The notes under the pieces were generated by a model. The model had not been told where the DNA came from. It made no database searches and saw only the letters and a list, made by a program, of their open reading frames with translations. A stretch of 64,000 nt of DNA from Chlorophyllum brunneum (lineage: Eukaryota > Basidiomycota > Agaricomycetes > Agaricales > Agaricaceae), in the NCBI GenBank assembly GCA_963576785.1, contig OY756151.1, forward strand, positions 62,001 through 126,000, in the 5' to 3' direction. Shown piece by piece: positions 11,621 to 22,249 of this stretch (its first letter is position 1; every line of letters starts with the position of its first letter). A program made the translations under genes and the position numbers.

Positions 11621-12555
11621 TTCTCCTACTGGCAGTGTTGAGTCCCTTGTGGGGCTCATGCCCATCAAACTTCATCTCTGAAAGTTGGCCAAACAACAAA
11701 CATTGAGGCTTCATATGTTGGATGATAAACATGCACTGGCAAGATTGATGAGAGAATATCATTTTTCCCCCCCACCAACTTCACATCAAGAATTTCACAG
11801 AGATTCAGAAGAAGAAGACACTTGGAGCTGTGATGGATGTTTCATACCCCACTCCCAAGACTTATTATGTAGAATCTTTCAATTCTGTTTCTAAAACTCT
11901 CTGGCCTGGACATAGGTTACTTGACCACTTCCTTACTAATGTATCATTTATAGGATTCAACCAGGACAATCCCCACCTCTCGAAGACACTTTGGGATGAT
12001 GTAATAATGAAAGTGATGATGGACTCCAAGTCCATTATCATAGGCCTGGATGGCTCAGTCTATCCTAACCTCAACCCACTTGCTAGCCAATTCATGGTAG
12101 TGGCTACTATTCAACACTTAGATGGAGGAAGCTCTATTATGAAGAGACTCAGAGGAACAACGTCCACTGATACTGAATTAGTGGCACAATATCTGGGAAT
12201 TACCAAGGTACTCGCCACCAATGACTACAACTGGGTTGAGCACATCCATGTATTTACCGACTCCATCGCAGCCTCTAGGCTTTTACTTGACTGTTCACTG
12301 CACTCCTACCAGCAACAGTCCATCCTCACTTCGAAGGTGCTTCTGGCTTGGTTCAACAAGTCCGACCAACACTGCCTTTCATTTTACCACACTCCATCTA
12401 AGTACAAATACAGGATCCAGCAAGCCATGCATGACTGGATTCAAACAGTCACCTGGCCCAACCGGGGTCAAAATCACCATGTCCCTAACTCCATCACCTA
12501 TCTATGTAAGAAGTCCAGTGAATATGCCATTCACACATGGCAGGCCATATTTGGG
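11621..12555 (+). pseudogene. LINE fragment L4: end of RT region and RNase H
   Basis: Collinear with L2 at about 58985-59920. After a short connector, a frameshift leads to an open frame 11830-12561 carrying RNase HI: IIIGLDGSV (family TDGS; the first Asp position is kept), STDTELVAQYLG (Glu) and HIHVFTDSIAASRLL (Asp). L4 is useful as an outgroup. At the codon where L1, L2 and L3 have TGA (between RT and RNase H) it has CAA, and at a second L1/L2 TGA (SAE*AIHTW) it has TAT. Both ends are truncated, the right by a C2-type LTR. Confidence 0.9.
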
Positions 12556-13127
12556 TGTTGAGGAAACAACCGTAACAAGTTGTTTGCTGGGGGCAGCAGT
12601 AAACGCAGTGGGAGAGAACATAGGGTCTACTCACTGAGATAATAAGCTTCTATCTGATACCTGTAGAAAGGTAATTCAGATAGACAGATATTATTGATGA
12701 AACGGTCAATATCAGTATTGACGAGATCGAAGTCAAGTAAGTCGGTGTTTGGGTTAGACTGAAGAATGTAGGAAATGATGAGAGAAGTTGTTCGATTGAA
12801 CAAGATGTAGAACTAGGTCTGCTACATGGGGTTTATATACATATTGAAGCATAGGCAAATCATACTACATAAAATACTAGTAATGCATAGATTATTCTTT
12901 ATGACTCCCTTTAACTGTGGCGTAGTGCCTGTGGAGTACTGCAGAATGTAGTATCTAGTCATTGGTACTATGTAGAATAATCTATCAAGTACTTATGACT
13001 CTTATCATATACAGAGCAACTCATAGGAAGTTACTACAGAATGAAGTTACTGGAAAGTAATGGATCAGTCTATATTTATCATAATGACTTCATAGTCTAT
13101 TTCTAGAATATGTCCAAAACTTCAACA
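12556..13127 (-). repeat. Solo LTR of Copia C2 family
   Basis: 572 bp starting TGTTGAGGAAAC and ending CTTCAACA on the + strand, matching the two LTRs of C2 (21644-22214, 28409-28978) over its full length. It has no internal region. The flanks (TTGGG left, GAAGG right) do not match. So it is not a simple insertion followed by LTR-LTR recombination within one element; a later rearrangement joined different flanks. Confidence 0.88.
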
Positions 13128-13352
13128 GAAGGCTTGAAAGATGATGCATAAATGTTTTTATAGAAGTAATCACCTTTGTGGACAAGCATTGCATAATGTG
13201 GACTTGAAGACCAGATTGAAGTGTATTCTATTGCACTAGAATGAGCGAGTTGGATGGTGCTTGGTTCAACGTGATCCACAGTCCCTGTTGATGTGACCGT
13301 ACTGTCCAATGAATAGGTCTGGCTTAATGGAGAAGTTGTTATTTGGTGCTTG
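13128..13352 (-). repeat. Copy 1 of an unknown coding-like segment (copy 2 at 33345-33572)
   Basis: 225 bp repeated at 33345-33572 with about ten differences by eye. On the minus strand both copies keep the same open frame, reading TSTGTVDHVEP, then IQLAHSS, then WSSSPHYAMLVHKGDYF. I do not recognise the protein. Both copies are followed by the same C1-type LTR at the same site (…GTGCTTGG). So flank plus LTR were copied together, rather than the LTR inserting twice. Confidence 0.7.
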
Positions 13353-13740
13353 GTGTTGTCATTTGCACTTATGAGCTGTATTCCATGTGACTAACTCTTC
13401 AGTATATTATTCATCTAATATTTGTCATCAAGGCTGTGCCCTCTGACTCACATTATGCACCTCTTCCTCATGTATTTCATGAGCTGACTAATTGCTGTTG
13501 CTCCAATTATGCTACTGGACACTACTGGATTACTGCAGTGTTTCAAGGGACCCTAATATCATTACTGATACAATTATGCCTAATATTACTTGTAGGTCTT
13601 AGGGTTTGCTACCTGAATATTTAGTATATATAGTAGCATATATTCTCTTACTATTCTTTAGACAATCTACTCAATTTCTAACTTACTCTACTCAACTCTC
13701 AGCAACTCCTACTAGTTTACTTAACTATCTACTAACTACC
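13353..13740 (+). repeat. C1-type LTR, 3'-truncated (part of the duplicated segment)
   Basis: Starts TGTTGTCATTTGCAC and follows the complete C1-type solo LTR at 33573-34015 until CTAACTACC. There it is cut by the inverted C1 3' LTR that begins at 13741. The last roughly 55 bp of the LTR are absent. Confidence 0.85.
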
Positions 13741-14185
13741 TGTTGAACAGTACAGTAACACACAGTAGCAGACAGATGATCTGACTTACTGATAGTATGG
13801 GTTAGTAAATGGTAAGGTAAACTAAGAGTTGCTGAGAGAGTTGAGTAGAGCAAGTATAAATCCGAGTGGATTGTGTTTTGAAATAAAGGGAATACATGCT
13901 GCTTTATATACTAATTGTCCGGGTAGCAAACCCTAAGACCTACAGATAATACTAAGCATAATCATATCAGTAATGATATCAAAGTCCCTTGAAACACTAC
14001 AATATCATCAGCAGTGTCCAATAGCATAATTGGAGTGACAGAGTATCAGTCAGCTCATGAAATACATAAGGAAGAGGTACATAATGTGAGTCAGAGGGCA
14101 CAACCTCAATGACAAATATTAGATGAATAATATACTGCAGAGCTAGTCATATGGAATGCAGCTATGGTAAGTGCAAATGACAACA
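13741..14185 (-). repeat. Copia C1 3' LTR (inverted with the 9.4 kb block)
   Basis: 445 bp; in sense orientation it starts TGTTGTCATTTGC and ends CTGTTCAACA. A purine tract (AAGCTAGGAGGAG in sense orientation, just right of 14185) is the likely polypurine primer. It matches the truncated 5' LTR at 1262-1427 over their common part. Confidence 0.9.
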
Positions 14186-14461
14186 CTCCTCCTAGCTTGT
14201 GATATGAATCAAGCTCTGAACTGAATAGGTAAATAATTGTGACATCATTGAAATTTAATAGTATCCAGACTTTTCATACAGATGTCAGCAGGGTTCTTTT
14301 CAGACTCTACATAAAATAGTTCTATTTTGCCTGTCTCAACAAGTTCATAGATGAAATACCAGTGAATTGCAACATGTTTAGATTGATGTTGAACAACCAG
14401 GTTAGAAGCCCAGAAGGTCGATCCTAGATTGTCACACATGAGATGTGGAGCAGGCTACTTG
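14186..14461 (-). pseudogene. Copia C1 RNase H C-terminus (displaced)
   Basis: The frame ending at 14245 reads MCDNLGSTFWAS, HVAIHWYFIYELV and VESEKNPADICMKSLD, the C-terminal Copia RNase H region. C2 has SDNEGSIFWAKN, then HLNIKYHYI, then TENPTNILTKNLD at the same place. It continues the C1 frame broken at 6734. The joint is marked by the F1 target duplication (ACTTG, 14457-14461). Confidence 0.92.
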
Positions 14462-14754
14462 TGTTACAACCTTAGTCTGAGACTCAGGTTGCAAGTCTTT
14501 GGATAAAGACAAGGAAGTAGAGAAGAGAGTAAGGGATGATACAATTGGTAAAGTGTAAGGAATACATCAAGTATTACTACACTTTATATACTAGAGGTAC
14601 GAGCTAAGAATAAAGGAGCAGAGTAAAGGAGTCATAGGGGACAAGTAGAACAAGTCAGTAAGAGTACAGCCATAAGGGGTGAAACAGATATGTAGGAATG
14701 ATAAATGTGATGGGCACATGATAGGAATGTACTGTCTCTCTATAGTTCATAACA
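14462..14754 (-). repeat. Gypsy F1 3' LTR (inverted)
   Basis: 293 bp, reverse complement of 6735-7027. The polypurine tract lies just inside it: AAAAAGGGAGGTAT in sense orientation, 14755-14768. The outer flank (ACTTG) is the complement of the left flank CAAGT. Confidence 0.95.
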
Positions 14755-14804
14755 ATACCTCCCTTTTTACTTTCATGACCCCATGAAATACTATAGTCTA
14801 CTTA

Positions 14805-15787
14805 TTATCTTGTTCTTTGTGTAAGGCGTTGACAAGCTGACATTTGGTAGGACCAATCATCGGAGTTCCTGATTTGCATCGACATCCAATCCAAAAGGGG
14901 GGCATGGTCTTGGCCTTCTCTGAAGAGAGCTATGGTGCATCTCTTGAACGTAGCGGTATCATTTGTTTCGGCTGCAATGAGGTTGTGTATTATCTCCTCC
15001 CAGTAGTTTTCTTCGAACTGTCCTCCATCTTTGAGTGTAAGATAGGATGGGGGTAGATTAAATATCGTTGGTTTGGGTGGCGGGTCCATATCAGGCAGTT
15101 GTATAAGAAGGTGGTCTACTTCATCTCGCATGTCCAGTTCCATTAGATGGTCTGGGACAGATTTGTCGATTCCTTCCATTCCTTCGTCCAACCAGTCCTG
15201 TTCATTGTCTTTGTGGTAGGGTGGTTTGTCAGGTAAGGTGGTGGGGATGTATGAGTCGAGATCCATTAGTCTCTGTGCAAGTCTGTAGGTGGGATTGTCA
15301 CTCGAGTTGGTGAGGTGATTGAGTCTTTTGCCTGTCATGATTAAGGCACTTTGGATGCATTTCTTTGCATCAGAGTGTACTAGTACGTTGAGTTCGGTGG
15401 CTGCTTTGTCTAATAACTCCTTCATGAGTTCATGTTTCCCAGTTGACATGGCAGCAGAAAGGGCTCTGGTAGTAGTGACAAGTAGAATGTGGCTTAGGGC
15501 TTTGGCTTGGATTTGGAGGTTGTTGATGGCATGTGCGATGTATGTGAGTCCTTTGGTTGTGGCGGTATAATGCTCGATTTGATCTTTGGTGGACTGAGCA
15601 TCGAGGAGGTTGTTAAGTTCTTGTTTGAATTCTGTGTCATTAGCTGGGAAGGGGGTGGGCTTGCGTTCGGTGTGCATGGTATGTTGTGAAGGTAATCGGC
15701 AAAGTTTATGGTGCAATGGATACAGTGTGAGGTGTGTTGAGTGTAGTGATCTCTTGTAACATGGGGTTTGTTGTTCATAATTGTCAC
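14805..15787 (-). pseudogene. Gypsy F1 post-pol ORFs (ORFx and ORF3), function unknown
   Basis: Between the chromodomain and the 3' LTR lie two overlapping frames. ORFx begins at about 15778 (MNNKPHVTRDHYTQ) directly after the pol stop. ORF3 (303 codons as opened, 15716-14805) starts in another frame inside ORFx. Both are conserved with F3: ORFx shares FA-YL-N-PC-PNA, and ORF3 shares TLK--G, YWEEI, TND and HAPL near its C-terminus. There is no signal peptide, membrane segment or known catalytic motif, so it is not an obvious envelope gene. Unusually for this element, ORF3 has no stop over 300 codons although pol next to it has eight or more. Confidence 0.75.
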
Positions 15788-18444
15788 TTTTTACCCCCCC
15801 TTTTTATAGGTTTTGTCCTCGAAATCTTGTCTAAAAATTCTTGAACTGCCTCCTTAGCATTTCCTAACTCTGACTCATTCTCCCATGTGTCTTCCTCGGA
15901 GGTATACCCTTTCCAGTGTACTAGGAATTGATTTTGTCGTCCTCTTTTGCGATGTCCTCGGATTTCATCTACCTCATATTGCTCTTCATCGTTGATGATC
16001 TCGGGCATCGGTGGTAGTGGGGTGCACTGGCTGTCGAACTCGGGTTTTTGATAGGGAGAGAGGAGTCTGCTGTTAAACACATCGTGTATCGCCCATGTTT
16101 CAGGTAATTCCAATTGGTAGCTTGTTTTGCCTATTTTTGCTTTTATCCTGAATGGTCCATATCGTTTGTGATCCAGCTTTTTGGTTGGTCTTGTTGTCCT
16201 GATATTACTTGCTTCGAGCCAAACCTGTTCTCCTGGGGTGTATTCATGTTCTGGCTTAGTGCTGTTGCATTTTCCCATTTGTTCCTGACTGTATTGTAAC
16301 ATTTTTGTCGCTTCTTGTTGCATGTTTTGTAACTCCTGTATTTGCTCCGTAATTGCAGGTGCTTTGGTGATGCTCATTATATCTCCTTTCCAAGGGTGTC
16401 GTCCATAAACTATTTTGAATGGTGAATATCCAGTGGCTGTGTAGGCTTTGTCGTTGTATTGGAATTCTGCTGTGGCCAGCCATTTTTTCCAATTGTCTTG
16501 AGCATAGTTTATTACATTTCTGAGGTATGTTTCAACCTCCTGGTTGATGCGCTCTGTTTGACCGTTGGTTTGTGGATGGTATGCCGTGGATAAGTTATGC
16601 TGGGTTCCTGTTGCTTGGCATAATTCTGCCATGAATTTGGATGTGAATTGTGGGCCTCTGTCACTGATAATTCTTTGGGGTATTCCGTGTGTTCTCCATA
16701 TGTCATCTCAATAGAGATCTCCTAGCTCCTCGGATGTTAAGGTAGTGTTGACTGCACATAATCTGATCATTTTGCTGAAACAATTGACTATGACAAGTAT
16801 TGCATCATATCCTTCTGACTCTGGTAGCGGTCCTATCATGTTGATTGATATCTCCTCCTACAGTTCCGCTAGTGTCGGTAGCAGATGGAGATGTGTTGTC
16901 GGTCTTATTCAGAGTATTTTGTTTTGTTGGCATGCTTCACATCCTCTGATTTATTGTTTGATGTTGTTGTGCATCTGGGGCCACCAATAACTCCGTTTAA
17001 GGAGTTTAATCATTCAATGTTGTCCTGGATGTCCTACATCTGTTTCGTCGTGGTGTTGTTGTAGTATTTCTTGTCGTATTTGATTGTTGGGTGGGATATA
17101 TATTCTTCCTTCAAACATTGGTACTCCATCTGTTTCCCATACCTCCTTTGGTCGCTTCTCTTTTCCTTTTAGCCACTGTGTTTCCCTTCTTGTCTCCTTG
17201 CATAGTTGGTGTTTCAGATCTTCTTCTTCTGAGATTTCCCAGATTTGTCGGATTGTGGTGATCGTACTATCATCGAATAAGTGGTCAGGTAGTAAGGTGA
17301 TGTCGGTGTTGTCTCGAGTAGTGTCTATTTTCATTAGTCTTGATAAGATGTCGGCTTTTGTGTTGGTTTTTCCAGGGATATGTTTCAGTATATAATGGTA
17401 TTCTTGTAGCTCCATCTGCCACCTTGCTTGTCATTCCGTGAGTTGCTGTGGTTTTCGGAAGTATTCTAAGTTTTTGTGATCAGTCCATATTTCGAAGGGT
17501 TCATCTGCATCAAGTAAATATTGCCTCCAGATCTTGATTGCTTCTCGAATGGCGAGTAACTCTTTATCATAGATTTGGTAGTTGTGTTCTGTGGGTATCA
17601 TTGTTCTTGAATGGAATGCAATCGAATGCCAGTGTTCTTCTTGTTTTTGTGATAATACTGCTCCTACTCCATATTCTGATGTGTCCACTTCTACCCTGTA
17701 TTGACCCTTGTCCTGTGGCATTGCTAACACTGGTTCACTTGTGATTTTTTCTTTGATCCTTTTGAAGGCTTGTTGTTGTTGTTCCTTCCATACCCATTGC
17801 GTGTCTTTTTCCTTCAACTCATGTAATAGGGCTGCTATGTTGCTGAAGTCATGAATGAATCATCGGTAGAAGTTTGCGAATCCTAGGAATTTTTCGACAT
17901 CTTTTAGGGATTTGGGTGTTGGCCATTCTTTCACCACTTTCACTTTCTCTTCTTCCATTTTAACGCTGCCTTGTCCAACCACAAATCCTAGTATAGGTAT
18001 TTCTTTTGCATCGAATATGCATTTCGATCTTTTGAAATATAGCTGGTGTTTTGCCACAATGTCGAAAAATCGTTTTGTTCTGTCCTCAAGCTCCTGTTAT
18101 GTGGTTCCTGGTATAACAAAATCATCCATGTAGTTGACAACTGCTCCTTCATGTAGCATTTCCCAAAAGACAGTGTTCATCATCCTTTGGAACGTTGCTG
18201 GTGAGTTACTCATTCCAAAAAACATGACCGTTGGTTCGAATAGTCCGTTGTTTGTTACGAATGCTGCTTTCCATTCATTGCCTTCCCTTATCCTAATGTT
18301 ATTGTATCCCCAAATGATGTCAAGTTTGTTAAAGACTTTCACGTTCTTGAGCTTATCAATAACTTCGCTTATGAGCAAAAGTGGCATTTTGTCTTTGATT
18401 GTGTGTTCATTTAGCTTCTTGTAGTCTTCTATGAATTTGCTCAT
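15784..18444 (-). pseudogene. Gypsy F1 RT, RNase H, integrase and chromodomain (displaced 3' half of pol)
   Basis: One reading frame throughout, from EDYKKLNEHTIKDK at 18444. RT site is VVNYMDDFVI; RNase H has VEVDTSEYGVGAVLSQ and IWTDHKNLEYF. The integrase zinc region contains CEACQQNKI. Its catalytic site reads ISINMIGPLPES (family VDLIGPLP, so the first Asp is Asn), IISDRGPQF (Asp) and NGQTERINQE (Glu). The C-terminal chromodomain is EVDEIRGHRKRGRQNQFLV with HWKGYTSEEDTWE. About eight stops, for example TGA after FYR (about 17860), after QLTE (about 17431) and after PGQH (about 17014), plus TAG where F3 has TGG. Its 5' continuation ends at 9033 on the other strand. Confidence 0.93.
18440..18444. 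other. Right inversion breakpoint (CTCAT)
   Basis: F1 RT on - starts on the left side and F2 integrase on + resumes on the right. CTCAT is the reverse complement of ATGAG at 9034-9038. Confidence 0.8.
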
Positions 18445-19079
18445 AACAACTACTCCTATGCTAGATAAAAGGAGTCACCTTTCCAGCTATTCTATGGCTA
18501 TGTACCAAAAGTATTCCCTACTACCCTAGAACTGACAAATGTCCCTACCACTAAGAATTGTCTCAAGAAACTATCTGATGCTCGACATTGAGTCCTCAAA
18601 GCACATAACCACACCTGTGAAATCATGACTAAATGAACTGTGAATTATAGGTTACCAAACTTTAATGAAGGGGATAAAGTTTGGCTAGAAAACAAATACC
18701 TACCAATAAACTTTGCAAATAGGAAAATTGCCCAAAGAAGGGAAGAACTTTTTACAATTGTCAAGAAGATCTCACCTGTTATGTTTCAGCTAAAATTACC
18801 TAAAACATGGAAGATCTATAACAAGTTTCATGCCTCTCTCCTTACCCCTGTGATCAAAAACACAATCTATGGATGACACACATCTTAACCCCTCCCTCTT
18901 CTTGTTGATGATCAAGAAGAATATGAAGTTGAGGCCATTCTTCACTATAAAAGGATAAATAATCATTTCAGATACCTAATCAAGTAGAAAGGCTACCATA
19001 CTTCCGAAAATTCATGGGAACCTGTATCAAACCTCTGAAATACAAAGGACATACTCGAGACCTATAAAAGAGCTCACAA
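18445..19079 (+). pseudogene. Gypsy F2 integrase C-terminus and chromodomain-like end
   Basis: Continues the integrase cut at 9039. It reads AHNNYSYA, then SPFQLFYGYVPKVFPTT, the conserved integrase C-terminal block. Open frame 18640-18876 holds NEGDKVWLENKYLP and PKTWKIYNKFHASLLTPV (the linker that matches LPETWAIHDVFNSRLLSPY in F3). A chromodomain follows: EEYEVEAILHYKR and RYLIK-KGYHTSENSWEP. Several stops (TGA about 18588, 18633, 18876; TAG about 18986). Chromodomains steer integration to marked chromatin. Confidence 0.88.
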
Positions 19080-19116
19080 TATTTAAACTCTTCATGTCTC
19101 TTAATGCCTCCAACAC

Positions 19117-21163
19117 TTGCCCAGCCTCAGCACAGCCACTACTGTTATTAACACTACCAAAATCACTGTCAATATCATCAATAGACCACCTGTATTACCA
19201 GACCTTGATGATATCCTCCACTCATTGCCCAAATACTCCATCACCTTCAACAATAAGGAATTTATCCAGCCCATTGGATTACAGCTGCATACCATCCCTC
19301 CCCTACTTGATATCGAATCTGCATGTGATACTGCCTGTCTACAACTTTGAAACTCTATCAAAAGATAACTATCTGATTGCCACCCCAATCTATGAGAGGA
19401 TAACACATCTGTTGCCCATTATGATGAATACAGGAATTTGCGTGCTGCTTGCCTTCATAATATGCAAATGTTTAGTTAATACACCTATGCCATACAGCAA
19501 AGCTACAACATCCTTACTAGCTATACTCTACCCAATGAAGTACATGAGGATTTGCAATGCATCCAACACTCCTATCAACTTCTCTGTTGCTCAATTAGCA
19601 CTACCCTTAGTGCACACAGCTGAGACAGCCCTTTATTAACTCCTAACATTTCCCAACTATCCACTCGAAACAATGACTAGCCTCAAGAACCTCCACCAGA
19701 GTCTTGTCCTATATATCCCACATCAAGAATCCCTCGAGGCCTTCCTCTCCATGGTGCCACTAACAATGGCAATCTGACTCATCAATCAACTCCAGTTCAG
19801 ACTGACACCTGAATGGAGTATAGACTCATCAAACCTGTACCTGTCTAAGGCCACCCTACACATCATGACCTATCTCGATATGAGCATAAACCACCTGCAG
19901 TTCCACTCAACTATTACTAGGCTATCTGAAATTGCCACCAGTATCATGACTATGAAAACAAAAGACCCCACCAGATTTCCTATACTGCAGCAATAATTAA
20001 CCCGACTCCACAAGTTCATAGGCAGCCCATATAAAGTACCCAACCTCGAAATACTCAACTTGTACTACAAAGCCGACCCAACTATGATCAACAATATGGC
20101 CAAACTACCACTCTGGCTTATCAAACCCAATAACTGGATCCTGACATGCAAGAACTATATAATCAACTTGATGAGATCATCAGCTATGTTCACAGTTCCA
20201 AAAATGGAGCAAATACTCAAAGCTATTATACTATCAGGCTCAGGCCTCCCAACCCCAATAGACACTAGCACTCCAGAGCTGCCACCACCAGGACCCAAAA
20301 CAACATCTCACCCCCTCTACCATCTGCCACCTTGACCTTACCACCCTACCAGGATGAAGGCCATTATGAGGATCCCTTCTCAGATGTTGGAAGCAGCCAA
20401 TCACATTAGATACTAACCCATTGAACTATATAGAGTTGAAGAACTCCCCAAGAACAGTCCTTACTACCGACTACCCAAGATTGAATGTAACAAAATGGAA
20501 TTTGTTACTAACAAAGGTAATAATGTTATGTCCAAACCTTGAACCTACATCAGAGGTTAGAACAAGTTCCCAGAAGCAATACCACTTGTCCTGCCACCAC
20601 AATCCAACAATACTGTCATTGACTCTCTACTCCAACTCATTTGGAAAGACACACCATACTTATATATATGCAATACTAATGGACTCTACTTGTGTACTAT
20701 TGAGAACAACCTCTACGGTGCCTGGAATAACAGTTGGAAAGCATGACCTACTACTGAAGAAACAATACAGTACATCCACCCTTACATGTACACTTGTGGT
20801 CTAGTGCTTGAAGCACTCATTTACCAACAAGTTGCTGATGGAATCTATTGTATAGAGATGCAACCAAGGGACCTATTAATAGACAATGAACCTGCTGTAC
20901 CTAGTAGTGACAGTGACAACTCTTTCCATCTGCTATTGCAATCCACTTGAGCCTTTGTTGAGTCACGTAAGTCTTATCTCTCAGAAAAACCAACTACATC
21001 AATGTCATTCCTGTTATCTGATCCCAATCAGCCTATGAATGCAATCCTTCCATTACCACCATTATCATTATCACCATCTACCACTTCATCCTACATGTCT
21101 TATGACTGCAGCTATTCTGACGAATCTCTATTATCATTACCTGAGATCTTTGAGAATGAGTAA
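19117..21163 (+). pseudogene. Gypsy F2 post-pol ORF, long, function unknown, decayed
   Basis: Between the chromodomain and 3' LTR lies about 2 kb of coding-like sequence. 19117-19350 reads TTKITVNIINRPPVLPDLDD. A shift near 19350 leads to a frame holding NFETLSKDNYLIATPIYERI, ADPTMINNMAKLPLWLIKPN and TSTPELPPPGPKTT. It closes at 20335. After another shift the same frame resumes near 20420 (YRVEELPKNSPYYRLPK) and ends EIFENE at 21163. A second copy of the last 500 bp is at 51258-51783 and keeps the frame (GLYLYTIENN, GIYCIEIQPRDLS, SFLSSDSNQPMNAILPLPP). No known domain. It is not similar in sequence to the F1/F3 ORF3 but occupies the same position. No transmembrane segment is evident. Confidence 0.65.
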
Positions 21164-21643
21164 ACACTCATCTGTTTCATCTTCATTAGTTTCACTTTGC
21201 TCTATATTTAGTTGTTTCACCTCTATCAGTTTCACATCTATCTTTAGTAGTGTTTCATCATATGTTCCATATCCATTAGTTTCACATTGTGAAATGTGTT
21301 TTAGTCTTGTTATCTATACTCTATAGTATTTATAGAAAAGAAGTAGTTGGTATAAATAGCTGACTGTATTAGAAAGTCAAAGCTTAAGCTTTAACTTCCT
21401 ACAGGAATAGCCTTCTTGATTGCCTAAGAAAAGTTTCCATTGACAGTTGCTGTCAATCAATAGAAGATTGCTTAACTGCTTATTTTCTACTTGCCCTCAT
21501 CACACAGAGCTACGAGATAAATAGGATTCCCATTTCTTGGTTAAGTAACAACAGTTTGATAATGCTTGCTTATCTGGTTACTTGGCCAAGATAGGTATTA
21601 AGACCATACCCTAGAGGTTGTATCCTCTTCAATTGCTCTTAGT
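21164..21643 (+). repeat. Gypsy F2 3' LTR (left part; last 21 bp at 28979-28999)
   Basis: Homologous to 51784-52279. It ends ...CCAAATCCATAACA at 28999, on the far side of the nested Copia C2. The exact 5' boundary is unclear, so the start given is the first base after the upstream ORF. It carries six GTTTCA motifs between 21174 and 21284, spaced 15-27 bp. Confidence 0.65.
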
Positions 21644-22214
21644 TGTTGAGGAAACGACCGTAATGAGTTGTTCGCTGGGGACAGCAGTAAATGCAGTGGG
21701 AGAGAACGTAGGGTCTACTCACTGAGATAATAAGCTTCTATCTGATACCTGTAGAAAGGTAATTTGGATAGACAGATATTAGTAATAAAGTGTTCGGTGT
21801 CAGAGGTGGATAAGTTGTAGTCGAGTAGATTGAGACTGGTGTTGTACTCAAGAAGATAAGTGATGATGAAGAAGTTGTTCAATTGAACAAGATACAGAAC
21901 TAGGTCTGCTACATGGGGTTTATATACATATTGTAACATAGGTGAGTCATACTACATAAAATACTAGTAAAACATAGATTGTTCCTTATGACTCCCTTTA
22001 ACTGTGGCATAGTGCCTGTGGAGTACTGCAGAATGTAGTATCTAGTCATTGGTACTATGTAGAATAATCTATCAAGTACTTATGACTCTCATCATATGCA
22101 GAGCAACTCATAGGAAGTTACTATGGAATGAAGTTACTGGAAAGTAACGGATCAGTCTATATTTATCATAATGACTTCATAGTCTATTTCTAGAATATGT
22201 CCGAAACTTCAACA
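21644..22214 (-). repeat. Copia C2 3' LTR
   Basis: 571 bp. Just inside it, sense sequence GCAAGGAGGAG (rc of 22215-22225) is the polypurine tract. Differs from the 5' LTR by roughly 3% by eye, so the insertion is not very recent. Confidence 0.95.
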
Positions 22215-22249
22215 CTCCTCCTTGCTCTGTATTGATGTAGAGTTTTTAA

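Noticed and set aside
14245..14439. Independent small gene on the minus strand
   Set aside because: It is the missing Copia C1 RNase H C-terminus, displaced by F1 insertion and inversion.
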